From: an actinobacterium acAMD-2
GTDB lineage: Bacteria > Actinomycetota > Actinomycetes > UBA12327
Length of the DNA stretch: 18,315 nt
Assembly (NCBI GenBank): GCA_000754455.1
Contig: JNSE01000008.1
Span: 1 to 18,315, forward strand
Direction: 5' to 3'
The notes beneath the pieces are model-generated. The model had not been told where the DNA came from. It ran no database searches and saw nothing but the letters and a program-made list of their open reading frames with translations. This document shows, piece by piece, positions 6,588 to 14,133 of the stretch. A program made the position numbers and the translations under genes. Within the stretch, counting starts at the first letter, position 1; each line of letters opens with the position of its first letter.

Positions 6588-7942
6588 CGACCCTCCAACC
6601 TCTCATCAAATCCTCGTCGTGCAGTGATCTGTGTCGAACCGCCCGCTTCGATCGTGGGCTCCCAGTCAAAGATCACTGAGTTGTCTTGCTTACCAATGCG
6701 TACTTCACATCCTGCCGTAGCGCCGGCCTCATACAAGGCTGCTTCGACGCCGAGTCGCGCCAGGCGATCGCCCAAGTAGCCCACGGCTTCGTCATTGCTG
6801 AAGTCAGTCTGGCGAACCCAGCGCTCAGGCCGCTCACCCTTGATCCGAAACGCTGCGCCTTCGCGAACGATCTCAAAGCCACTGTCGTCAACAGCCTTGG
6901 GACGCAAAACGATTCGCTCGACATTGGCCATCGGGCGCGCAGCTCGCGCGCGATCCACGGCAGCAGCCATCGCAAACGACAGAGGGCGCAATCCCTCACG
7001 AGAAACCGCAGACACCTTGAACACTTCGTAGCCGCGCTCGCGCAGAAGTGGCTCAACGAGTTCGGCCAACTCCAAGGCTTCCGGCACGTCGATCTTGTTC
7101 AGCGCCACCATGCGAGGACGATCAGTCAAACCGCCGTACTGCTCGAGTTCCTTTTCGATCGTGTCTAGGTCCGAGATTGGATCGCGATCGCTTTCCAGCG
7201 TCGCGCAATCCAACACGTGGACCAAGATTTCACAACGCTCGACATGACGCAGGAACTCCAGCCCTAAGCCTTTGCCTTCGCTGGCACCAGGGATCAAACC
7301 GGGAACGTCAGCGATCGTGTAGCGAACGCTTCCGGCCTCGACTACGCCAAGGTTAGGAACCAAGGTCGTGAACGGGTAATCAGCGATCTTTGGCTTGGCC
7401 GCAGACAGCGCGCCGATCACACTTGACTTGCCCGCACTGGGATAGCCCACCAATGCCACATCGGCGATGGACTTCAGTTCCAAGACCACATCGCAGGACT
7501 CGCCTGGCTCACCCAAGAGGGCAAAGCCTGGAGCCTTACGTCGTTGCGAAGCAAGGGATGCGTTACCCAAGCCACCACGACCACCACTGGCGACGACGTA
7601 CCGAGCGCCAGGACCGACCAGGTCCGCTAATTGATTGCCATCAACGTCAAAGACCACGGTGCCGTCGGGAACAGGCAGCACTAGATCATCGCCTTCAGCA
7701 CCATTGCGATGGCTTCCATGACCGGCCTTGCCGGATGTAGCTGCGCGGTGCGGAGAACGGTGGTAATCGAGCAAGGTGGGTTCGCTTTGGTCAACCACGA
7801 GGACCACATCGCCACCGTTGCCACCGTTACCACCGTCAGGACCACCCAGCGGCTTGAACTTCTCGCGGTGTACTGAAGCGCATCCGTGGCCGCCATTGCC
7901 GGCTGCAACGTGCAGGACGACGCGATCAACGAAGCTCGTCAT
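6584..7942 (-). CDS. obgE: Obg/CgtA GTPase, ribosome assembly factor (452 aa)
   Basis: Obg is a cytosolic GTPase that binds the 50S subunit late in assembly and also responds to (p)ppGpp. The N-terminal Obg fold has the expected glycine-rich loops, for example GGPDGGNGGNGGDVVLVV (33-50) and SGGRGGLGNASLASQ (119-133). The G domain has G1 GYPSAGKSS (166-174), switch I FTTLVPNLGVV (191-201), G3 DVPGLI (212-217), G4 NKID (282-285) and G5 SA (311-312). A C-terminal OCT domain (about 345-425) follows, the long form seen in Actinobacteria and Firmicutes. The start at 7942 has AGGAG 6 bases upstream. The gene follows rpmA across a terminator hairpin and leads into proB with a 4-base overlap. Placement behind the L21 and L27 genes fits its role in 50S maturation. 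Confidence 0.97.
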   Translation of the reverse strand: MTSFVDRVVLHVAAGNGGHGCASVHREKFKPLGGPDGGNGGNGGDVVLVVDQSEPTLLDYHRSPHRAATSGKAGHGSHRNGAEGDDLVLPVPDGTVVFDVDGNQLADLVGPGARYVVASGGRGGLGNASLASQRRKAPGFALLGEPGESCDVVLELKSIADVALVGYPSAGKSSVIGALSAAKPKIADYPFTTLVPNLGVVEAGSVRYTIADVPGLIPGASEGKGLGLEFLRHVERCEILVHVLDCATLESDRDPISDLDTIEKELEQYGGLTDRPRMVALNKIDVPEALELAELVEPLLRERGYEVFKVSAVSREGLRPLSFAMAAAVDRARAARPMANVERIVLRPKAVDDSGFEIVREGAAFRIKGERPERWVRQTDFSNDEAVGYLGDRLARLGVEAALYEAGATAGCEVRIGKQDNSVIFDWEPTIEAGGSTQITARRGFDERLEGR

Positions 7943-7990
7943 CGCACTCTCCTGACTGGTCTGCTGTGCACGGATTCAATGGGAAGGGAT

Positions 7991-8031
7991 AAAAAGAGCG
8001 GGCTCAGTCGTCATCCGACCGGCCCGCTCTT
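7991..8031 (-). terminator. Rho-independent terminator after rpmA
   Basis: On the minus strand, 8031 down to 7991 forms a 10-bp stem, AAGAGCGGGC pairing with GCCCGCTCTT, followed by TTTTT. The stem pairs 8022-8031 with 7994-8003. The 18-base loop can itself fold through a 4-bp inner stem (8007-8010 with 8016-8019). It lies 28 bases beyond the rpmA stop and before obgE, so it should separate rplU-rpmA from obgE-proB, at least partially. No clear obgE promoter is seen in the 48 bases between the terminator and the gene, so some read-through is likely. Confidence 0.88.
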
Positions 8032-8058
8032 CATCAAATTCTGAGTGGAGATCTGTAA

Positions 8059-8313
8059 TTACTCCGCGGGAACGATGTTGACGACTCGGCGACCACGACG
8101 GGTTCCGAATTCAACAGCGCCTGGCTGCAACGCAAACAACGTGTCGTCGCCACCACGGCCAACGTTCAAGCCTGGGTGAAAGTGGGTGCCGCGCTGGCGC
8201 ACGATGATCTCGCCAGCGTTTACCAGCTGTCCACCGAAACGCTTAACGCCCAAGCGCTGCGCGTTGGAGTCGCGACCGTTGCGCGTGGATGACGCGCCCT
8301 TTTTGTGAGCCAT
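8059..8313 (-). CDS. rpmA: 50S ribosomal protein L27 (84 aa)
   Basis: L27 sits near the peptidyl-transferase centre, and its N-terminal tail contacts the tRNA ends. The protein has the family N-terminus MAHKKGASSTRNGRDSNAQR with GVKRFGGQ following, and the conserved RQRGTHFHPGLNVGRGGDDT. The tail begins directly MAHKKG, so it lacks the cleavable extension of the Staphylococcus type. Length is normal. The ATG at 8313 is 8 bases after the rplU stop, with AGGTG about 6 bases upstream overlapping the rplU stop codon. It is the last gene before the intrinsic terminator. Confidence 0.98.
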   Translation of the reverse strand: MAHKKGASSTRNGRDSNAQRLGVKRFGGQLVNAGEIIVRQRGTHFHPGLNVGRGGDDTLFALQPGAVEFGTRRGRRVVNIVPAE

Positions 8314-8321
8314 GGTTACAC

Positions 8322-8633
8322 CTACTTCGTCTCAATACCGGTGACGCGGATCTGGGTCAGCTTGGAACGGTGACCCATACGGCGGCGGTATCCGGTCTTG
8401 TTCTTGTACTTCAAGATGTCGATCTTGGGGCCCTTGGTCTGATCAAGGACTTCAGCGGTAACGCTGACCTTGGCCAAAGCAGCAGCCTCAGAGGTAATCG
8501 TGGTGCCATCGACGATAAGCAGAGCCTTCAACTCAACAGTTGAGCCAGACTGAGCCTGCAAACGGTCAACCTCAAGAACGTCGCCAACAGCGACCTTTTC
8601 TTGACGGCCTCCGGCGCGGACAATCGCGTACAC
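8322..8633 (-). CDS. rplU: 50S ribosomal protein L21 (103 aa)
   Basis: L21 is a 23S rRNA-binding protein of the large subunit. MYAIVRAGGRQEKVAVGD at the start and KYKNKTGYRRRMGHRS near the C-terminus are diagnostic. The start is GTG at 8633, preceded by AAGGAG with 7-base spacing. It is cotranscribed with rpmA. The 121-base region ahead of it contains stable, partly exclusive hairpins and may be a regulatory leader. Confidence 0.98.
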   Translation of the reverse strand: MYAIVRAGGRQEKVAVGDVLEVDRLQAQSGSTVELKALLIVDGTTITSEAAALAKVSVTAEVLDQTKGPKIDILKYKNKTGYRRRMGHRSKLTQIRVTGIETK

Positions 8634-8658
8634 CGCGGAACTCCTTAACTTGGGGTGG

Positions 8659-8738
8659 TGAGTGAGCCAACAAGATCGGCTCGCTCATCAGGCGCGGACC
8701 CCCGCGCACAGGTGTTAAGGGTACGCGTTGCCTGATGA
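8659..8738 (-). promoter_or_regulatory. Candidate rplU leader RNA with mutually exclusive stems
   Basis: The gap between rne and rplU holds three complementary pairings, read here on plus coordinates. Outer stem: 8730-8738 with 8685-8693, 9 bp, GCCTGATGA against TCATCAGGC. Inner GC hairpin: 8692-8697 with 8702-8707, GCGCGG-ACCC-CCGCGC. Downstream hairpin: 8659-8668 with 8678-8687, 10 positions with one mismatch and a 9-base loop. The downstream hairpin shares 8685-8687 with the outer stem, so the two cannot form fully at once. The last hairpin ends about 12 bases before the AAGGAG site of rplU. This fits r-protein or translation-coupled control, though no known motif was recognised. A TACCCT sequence within the region could be a -10 box, without a good -35. 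Confidence 0.4.
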
Positions 8739-8754
8739 AGCGTGCCGAGCAGGG

Positions 8755-11211
8755 TCAGGTGACCGGAATCGAGGGGTCGCCGGCTGGCTTGGTAGCCACC
8801 CGACGCTTGCGCCCACGGGGGCTGGCCTCAAGAACGGGTGCTGCCTCAACCGGCGTTGCCGCTGGGGCTGATTGAGCAGAACTGTCAGCCTCTGCCGGTG
8901 CAGGCGAATCCACCGAGGTGGTCTCGCTCACCGGGGCTGGGACTGAGCCTGAATCCGAGGTTGGTGCCTCCGCGCTGTCCGAGGAATCACCAGCAGAGCC
9001 AGACGCGGTCCGCTTAGAGGCTGCGGCGACCTTGGCGACGTCCTTGGACGCATCCTTGTGCTTGACCACTGGCGGCAAGGCGGCACGCTTTTCAGCGATG
9101 GGCTCCATCGAGACGTTGATGCCACGACCATTGCAGTGATCACACGTAGTGGAGAAGACCTCAATCAAGCCTTGTCCAATGCGCTTACGCGTCATCTGCA
9201 CCAGGCCAAGGGAGGTGACTTCAGCGACTTGATGCTTGGTTCGATCACGGCCAAGGCACTCAAGCAGTCGACGCAAAACTTGGTCACGGTTGCTCTCAAG
9301 AACCATGTCGATGAAGTCCACGACGATGATTCCGCCAATGTCACGCAAACGGAGCTGGCGAACAATTTCTTCCGCAGCTTCCAAGTTGTTGGCCGTGACG
9401 GTTTCTTCCAGGTTTCCACCTTGGCCGGTGAAACGACCGGTGTTTACGTCAACGACGGTCATGGCTTCGGTGCGGTCAATGACCAACGAGCCACCCGATG
9501 GCAGGTAGACCTTGCGGTCTAGAGCCTTGACCAACTGCTCGTCAACGCGGAATTCGGTCCAGACATCCTTCGAGCCGGTCCACTTCTCCAGACGATCGCG
9601 CAAGTCAGGGGCAACAGAGGCGACATAGTCATCGACGACCTGCCAAGCATCGCTTCCGCTGATGACGACCTTCTTGAAGTCCTCATTGAAGATGTCGCGG
9701 ATCACGCGAACGGTCATGTCGGGCTCGCCATACAAGAGGCTAGGAGGCGAAGCGGTCTTGGCCTTTTCCTGCACTTCTTCCCACTGAACCGATAGGCGCT
9801 CGACATCGCGAGCCAATTCTTCTTCGCTCGCACCTTCTGCGGCGGTACGAACAATGACGCCGGCGTTCTCAGGAACCACGCGCTTGAGCGTGCTCTTCAG
9901 GCGTGAGCGTTCGGTGTCAGGGAGCTTGCGGCTAATGCCGGTCATCGAACCATCGGGAACGTAGACCAAGTAGCGGCCCGGCAACGAAATCTGACTTGTC
10001 AGTCGTGCACCCTTTTGACCCACCGGGTCCTTGGTGACCTGAACCAAGACTGGATCGCCTGACTTCAAGGCAAATTCAATGCGCTTGGGTTGGCCATCGA
10101 GTCCGGCAGCATCCCAGTTGACTTCGCCGGCATAAAGCACGGCGTTACGGCCACGTCCGATGTCAACGAATGCGGCTTCCATCGAAGGCAGAACGTTTTG
10201 AACACGACCCAAGAAGACATTGCCCACCATGGAGCCGTGCTCTTCGCGGGTGACGTGATGCTCAACGAGTACGCCGTCTTCCAAAACTGCAATCTGGGTG
10301 CGGTCTTCTACCTGGCGAACCACCATGATGCGTTCTACAGCTTCACGGCGTGCCAAAAATTCGGACTCGGTCAGTACTGGTGGGCGTCGACGACCAGCTT
10401 CGCGACCTTCGCGTCGACGTTGACGCTTGGCCTCGATGCGTACCGATCCCTTGTCCGAATCCGAATCAGACTTGGGCTTGGCCTTGGCTCGCGGAGTACG
10501 AACGCGCACCACGGTGTTGGGCGGGTCATCGGGACTGGGCTCTGTTTCAGCACTTGAGCGACGACGGCGGCGGCGGACCGTGCCATCGGCTTCGTCTGCA
10601 TCAGCGCCATCGGTAGACGACGAGGTCGCTTCATCGGACTCGGTGCCCTCGGCGCCGTCCGTGCCCTCAGCACCACGACCGCGACGACCACGACCACCGC
10701 GGCGGCGACGGCGACGTGGACCGTCTTCGTCACCTTCTTCATCATCGTCTGCACTGGGCGCTGGTGTGGCAACGGCTTCGTCATCAGCCTTGGCAGGAGT
10801 GCGCTTGCGGGTACGAGGTGCAGCTGTCGTGGGTGGGGGCTGGAACAAGACCGCCGGGATCGCGGGGGAAGCTGCGCTGGCGTCGCTAGAAGTGTCTGCT
10901 TCAGCAGATGCGGAGGCCTTCTTTGCGGAGGCCTTCTTTGCCGTCTTCTTGGCAACAGCAGTGTCAGCTACGCCTTCGTCCGAAGCAGTGGCCTTTTTGG
11001 CCGCTGCCTTCTTCGCGGGAGCCTTTTTGGCGGTGGCCTTTTTAGCCGCAACCTTTTCGGGCGCCGCTGACGCGGTGTCAGATTCGTCGGTGGCGACCAC
11101 CTTCTTGGTGATCGTCCTTTTCGGTGGTGCCTTCTTTGAGGCAGCAACTACAGATTTGCGGGTGGGGGTGCCGGTAATTTCACCAGCACCGGTCGGCTCG
11201 TTGTCGAGCAT
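8755..11211 (-). CDS. rne: Ribonuclease E/G with long disordered N- and C-terminal extensions (818 aa)
   Basis: RNase E/G makes single-strand endonucleolytic cuts in rRNA precursors and mRNAs and organises the degradosome. The catalytic core lies in the middle: an S1 domain (about 325-405, HGSMVGNVFLGRV onward), 5'-sensor and RNase H-like regions, the DNase I-like region with catalytic D588 in VVDVNTGRFTG and D632 in IVVDFIDM, and the zinc-link cysteines C690 and C693 in CDHCNGRG. About residues 1-280 are low-complexity: KKA repeats, acidic stretches, and RRRRRR runs near 166-171 and 213-218. The tail after about 705 is Ala/Ser/Pro-rich with a terminal RGRKRR cluster. Such basic tails are typical of the actinobacterial enzyme and probably bind RNA or partner proteins. 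The ATG at 11211 has AGGAG 10 bases upstream. It lies between the TIGR03936 gene and rplU, its usual place. Confidence 0.95.
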   Translation of the reverse strand: MLDNEPTGAGEITGTPTRKSVVAASKKAPPKRTITKKVVATDESDTASAAPEKVAAKKATAKKAPAKKAAAKKATASDEGVADTAVAKKTAKKASAKKASASAEADTSSDASAASPAIPAVLFQPPPTTAAPRTRKRTPAKADDEAVATPAPSADDDEEGDEDGPRRRRRRGGRGRRGRGAEGTDGAEGTESDEATSSSTDGADADEADGTVRRRRRRSSAETEPSPDDPPNTVVRVRTPRAKAKPKSDSDSDKGSVRIEAKRQRRREGREAGRRRPPVLTESEFLARREAVERIMVVRQVEDRTQIAVLEDGVLVEHHVTREEHGSMVGNVFLGRVQNVLPSMEAAFVDIGRGRNAVLYAGEVNWDAAGLDGQPKRIEFALKSGDPVLVQVTKDPVGQKGARLTSQISLPGRYLVYVPDGSMTGISRKLPDTERSRLKSTLKRVVPENAGVIVRTAAEGASEEELARDVERLSVQWEEVQEKAKTASPPSLLYGEPDMTVRVIRDIFNEDFKKVVISGSDAWQVVDDYVASVAPDLRDRLEKWTGSKDVWTEFRVDEQLVKALDRKVYLPSGGSLVIDRTEAMTVVDVNTGRFTGQGGNLEETVTANNLEAAEEIVRQLRLRDIGGIIVVDFIDMVLESNRDQVLRRLLECLGRDRTKHQVAEVTSLGLVQMTRKRIGQGLIEVFSTTCDHCNGRGINVSMEPIAEKRAALPPVVKHKDASKDVAKVAAASKRTASGSAGDSSDSAEAPTSDSGSVPAPVSETTSVDSPAPAEADSSAQSAPAATPVEAAPVLEASPRGRKRRVATKPAGDPSIPVT
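10910..10939. repeat. Perfect 15-base tandem duplication within the KKA-repeat part of rne
   Basis: GCGGAGGCCTTCTTT occurs twice head to tail (10910-10924 and 10925-10939). On the minus strand it encodes KKASA twice, around residues 92-101 of RNase E. It keeps frame and lies in a disordered histone-like segment, so repeat number could vary between strains. Confidence 0.85.
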
Positions 11212-11296
11212 CCGGGCGGGTCTCCTGTCATGCCTCGCTACGAATCGTTGTCCGCTCTTAACTGCGGTAACGCCGATCGCCGCGAGGGCGATTAGT

Positions 11297-11322
11297 CCCT
11301 GGTCCTTCGTTGAAGGCCAGGG
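11297..11322 (-). terminator. Hairpin without a U-tail between the TIGR03936 gene and rne
   Basis: CCCTGG (11297-11302) pairs with CCAGGG (11317-11322), and CCTTC (11304-11308) with GAAGG (11312-11316), around a 3-base loop and one bulged base. This gives an 11-bp stem in the 137-base gap ahead of rne. No T-run follows on the minus strand. It could be a U-less actinobacterial terminator for the upstream pair, or a structure in the rne 5' leader. No confident rne promoter was seen in the gap. Confidence 0.35.
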
Positions 11323-11348
11323 GAAGCCAATGGGTTCCTTCGCCAGCG

Positions 11349-12143
11349 TTAGCTGGTGGAGGTGATGACATCGCGATCGCGATCAAGGGGATCGGCGATC
11401 ACTGCGGTTTGAGTGTCAAGCGGACCCTGCGCCAACCTCGTCACCCGTGGGGGGTTCGAGGGCGTCAGGCCCGAAATCTCGCGCAAACCATAAATAACGT
11501 CATCGGGTCGCACCGCCGGAGTGGTGTGGCGTACGACTGCTTTGAGTATGGCACAACCCGCCGGTATCGCGCCCACGGCACGCTCAGCCACCTGCCAATC
11601 AGGGGAACCGGCCAGTACTGGCCCCAATGTCACGACGGCACTGCGGGCATCGAAATGGCGCATCCCGTTCTTCGTCATGCGCTGCACCTGGACCTCGTCG
11701 GCCGCCAAGAAAGCCGCCACGGCGGCATCAACCGCTGCTGGGTCAGACCCAGGAAACTCAATCAACCACGCCGAGGCCTCAAGTCGGTCGGCTAACGAGC
11801 CTTCCTTGGCCTCAACAACTTCCAAAACATCAAATCCGGTGGGCAACGACTCATCGAGAACCGCGGCCAATTGCTTAACGTCACAACGCATGGCCAGGCC
11901 AATTTCCACATACTCGGCTTCACTGGCTACGCCCGTCGGCGCAGCGTTGGCATACGAGACCTTGGGGTGCGGATTAAAACCTGCGCTAAAAGCAACGGGG
12001 ATATTCCCGCGACGAATCGCGCGTTCGAACGCGCGCTGAAAATCTCGGTGCGAGGAGAAACGCAAGCGTCCGCGCTTGGTGTAGTGGATACGCACTTTTT
12101 GAACAGTGGGTGGCGGTGGTGGACCTTCAGGGCGACGAGCCAT
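11349..12143 (-). CDS. DUF2344 / TIGR03936 family protein (264 aa), partner of the radical SAM gene
   Basis: The family is recognised from KVRIHYTKRGRLRFSSHRDF (residues 16-35) and the following FSAGFNPHPKVSYANAAPTG and EAEYVEI blocks. Its biochemical role is not established. It is typically encoded next to, or fused with, a TIGR03960 radical SAM protein and close to rne. Here its ATG begins on the base directly after the TAG of the radical SAM gene, so the two are surely cotranscribed and probably translationally coupled. The conserved position before RNase E suggests an RNA- or ribosome-related modification, which is inference only. The C-terminus is Asp/Arg/Thr-rich and probably flexible. 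The protein looks complete. Confidence 0.88.
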   Translation of the reverse strand: MARRPEGPPPPPTVQKVRIHYTKRGRLRFSSHRDFQRAFERAIRRGNIPVAFSAGFNPHPKVSYANAAPTGVASEAEYVEIGLAMRCDVKQLAAVLDESLPTGFDVLEVVEAKEGSLADRLEASAWLIEFPGSDPAAVDAAVAAFLAADEVQVQRMTKNGMRHFDARSAVVTLGPVLAGSPDWQVAERAVGAIPAGCAILKAVVRHTTPAVRPDDVIYGLREISGLTPSNPPRVTRLAQGPLDTQTAVIADPLDRDRDVITSTS

Positions 12144-14102
12144 CTACGAGCTCGCCTCCGTGGCAAGCACCGGGGTGGGATCGACAACAGTGACGGGGAG
12201 CAAGCGCTGCCCAGTCGGACCGATCTGAATGCTGGTGCCCATTTGATCGCACACACCGCAGTCGTAACACGGAGTCCATCGGCAGTCTTCGACCTCTGCC
12301 CCACTGATGGATTCTTGCCAGTCTTGCCACAACCACTCTTTGTCCAGCCCGCTGTCGAGGTGATCCCACGGCAAAACTTCGTCCTCACCGCGCTCGCGAA
12401 TGGTGTACCAGTTCAAGTCAACGGGCACATCACTCAAGGCTTCATGCGCAGCATCCGCCCAGGCTTGGTACGAAAAGTGCTCGCTCCAGCCATCGAACCG
12501 AGCTCCCTGTCGCCAGACCTGCTCAATGACTGCTCCCACCCGGCGATCTCCTCGGGAAAGCAGTCCTTCAATGATTCCTGGCTTGCCGTCGTGATACCTA
12601 AAACCAATGGACTTGCCGTAACGACGGTCTGCGCGAATTGCGTCACGCAGTTTGTGCAACCGAGCATCCGTTGCTTCATGATCAAGTTGAGCCGCCCATT
12701 GAAATGGTGTGTGCGGCTTGGGAACAAATCCTCCGATAGAAACCGTGCAGCGAATGTCCTTCATGCCTGATGCTTCGCGGCCGGCTTCAATCACACGCTT
12801 AGCGACTTCAGCGATTTGCAATACGTCTTCGTCGGTTTCCGTAGGCAACCCACACATGAAGTACAGCTTGACTTGGCGCCAACCATTGGCATAGGCCGTG
12901 GTCACGGTGCGAATCAAGTCTTCCTCGGTGACCATTTTGTTAATCACCTTGCGAATGCGTTCGCTTCCGCCTTCGGGAGCAAACGTCAATCCACTGCGAC
13001 GACCATTGCGCGTCAATTCATTGGCCAAGTCCACGTTGAACGCATCAACGCGAGTCGATGGCAGGCTCAATCCGGTCTGGGTTCCTTCGTAGCGATCAGC
13101 CAGATCCTTGGCGACTTCGGCAATCTCACTGTGGTCAGCACTACTGAGGGACAGCAGGCCGACTTCTTCATAGCCGGTGGCCTCTAGGCCAGCTTTCACC
13201 ATGTCACCGATACCGGTGATGCTGCGTTCGCGGACCGGACGAGTGATCATTCCGGCCTGACAGAAGCGGCATCCGCGGGTGCATCCACGGAAGATCTCGA
13301 CACTCATGCGTTCGTGGACAGTTTCAGCCAGGGGCACGAGCGGCTTCTTGGGGAAAGGCCATTCATCCAAATTCATCACGGTGTGCTTGGACACTCGCCA
13401 TGGCGCACGAGTTTGATTAGCCGTAACACGACGAATCCGTCCATCGTCGTGGTAGTCCACGTCATAGAAAGCCGGGATGTAGACGCTTCCGGTTTCCGCC
13501 AAGCGCAACAAGACTTCTTCGCGACCGCCTGGACGGCCTTCGCTCTTCCATTGACGCACAATGGCGCTGATCATGAGGACCGCTTCTTCACCATCGCCAA
13601 GGACGGCGGCATCAACAAAGCGTGAGATGGGCTCGGGGTTAAACGCTGCATGTCCGCCAGCCACGACGATGGGGTCATCAATTCCCCGATCAATCGCGTG
13701 CATGGGAATGCCCGCCAAATCCAATGCCGTGAGCATGTTGGTGTAACCCAGTTCAGTACTAAAGCTCAGACCGAGGAGATCGAAGTCCCCCACCGCGCGG
13801 TGCGCATCAACAGTGAACTGCGGAACGTGGTTTTTGCGCATCAACTTTTCTAGGTCTGGCCATACCGCGTAGGTGCGCTCGGCCAAGATGCCCTCTTGCT
13901 CGTTGAGGACCTCGTACAAAATCATTGAGCCTTGGTTGGGCAGTCCCACCTCATAGGCATCGGGATACATCAACGCCCAGCGGACATCGCAGGTATCCCA
14001 ATCCTTGATCGTGCTATTGAGCTCACCACCGACGTACTGAATGGGCTTAGTGACAAAGGGAAGTAAGGCTTCTAACTGAGGGAAGACCGAAGCACCAGGC
14101 AT
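12144..14102 (-). CDS. TIGR03960-family radical SAM protein (652 aa)
   Basis: Residues 1-200 carry a B12-binding-like N-terminal region with the family opening FPQLEALLPFVTKPIQYVGG and YPDAYEVGLPNQG (46-58). The radical SAM core holds the 4Fe-4S cysteines C274, C278 and C281 in the CxxxCxxC motif of GCTRGCRFCQAG. FAPEGGSERIRK (374-385) and the Gly/Pro region at about 457-466 follow as in this superfamily. A second cluster near the end, C607, C612, C615 and C618 (DCRWTPCYDCGVC), could bind another Fe-S cluster or zinc. The reaction and substrate are unknown; pairing with DUF2344 and rne hints at RNA or ribosome modification. The start at 14102 matches the family N-terminus. It has no ribosome binding site but has a -10 box 6 bases upstream, so the mRNA may be leaderless. 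The gene is 31 bases downstream of rodA. Confidence 0.92.
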   Translation of the reverse strand: MPGASVFPQLEALLPFVTKPIQYVGGELNSTIKDWDTCDVRWALMYPDAYEVGLPNQGSMILYEVLNEQEGILAERTYAVWPDLEKLMRKNHVPQFTVDAHRAVGDFDLLGLSFSTELGYTNMLTALDLAGIPMHAIDRGIDDPIVVAGGHAAFNPEPISRFVDAAVLGDGEEAVLMISAIVRQWKSEGRPGGREEVLLRLAETGSVYIPAFYDVDYHDDGRIRRVTANQTRAPWRVSKHTVMNLDEWPFPKKPLVPLAETVHERMSVEIFRGCTRGCRFCQAGMITRPVRERSITGIGDMVKAGLEATGYEEVGLLSLSSADHSEIAEVAKDLADRYEGTQTGLSLPSTRVDAFNVDLANELTRNGRRSGLTFAPEGGSERIRKVINKMVTEEDLIRTVTTAYANGWRQVKLYFMCGLPTETDEDVLQIAEVAKRVIEAGREASGMKDIRCTVSIGGFVPKPHTPFQWAAQLDHEATDARLHKLRDAIRADRRYGKSIGFRYHDGKPGIIEGLLSRGDRRVGAVIEQVWRQGARFDGWSEHFSYQAWADAAHEALSDVPVDLNWYTIRERGEDEVLPWDHLDSGLDKEWLWQDWQESISGAEVEDCRWTPCYDCGVCDQMGTSIQIGPTGQRLLPVTVVDPTPVLATEASS

Positions 14103-14108
14103 GGATCA

Positions 14109-14114
14109 ACTGTA
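14109..14114 (-). promoter_or_regulatory. Probable -10 box of a leaderless promoter for the radical SAM gene
   Basis: The minus strand reads TACAGT, then TGATCC, then ATG. This TAnnnT hexamer exactly 6 bases before the start codon would put the transcription start at the ATG. No Shine-Dalgarno is present. A weak -35 (CTAGCA) lies 17 bases further upstream. The layout repeats that seen before proA. Confidence 0.5.
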
Positions 14115-14133
14115 CCGGCAAGGACAGAACCTG

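Noticed and set aside
10427..11365. 312-residue plus-strand ORF rich in Ala, Arg and Ser
   Set aside because: It lies antisense to the low-complexity N-terminus of RNase E, and its composition is the mirror of the KKA and Arg repeats. No domain is visible.
11871..12770. 299-residue plus-strand ORF
   Set aside because: It is antisense to the radical SAM and DUF2344 genes, which have clear family motifs; it has no recognisable protein features.
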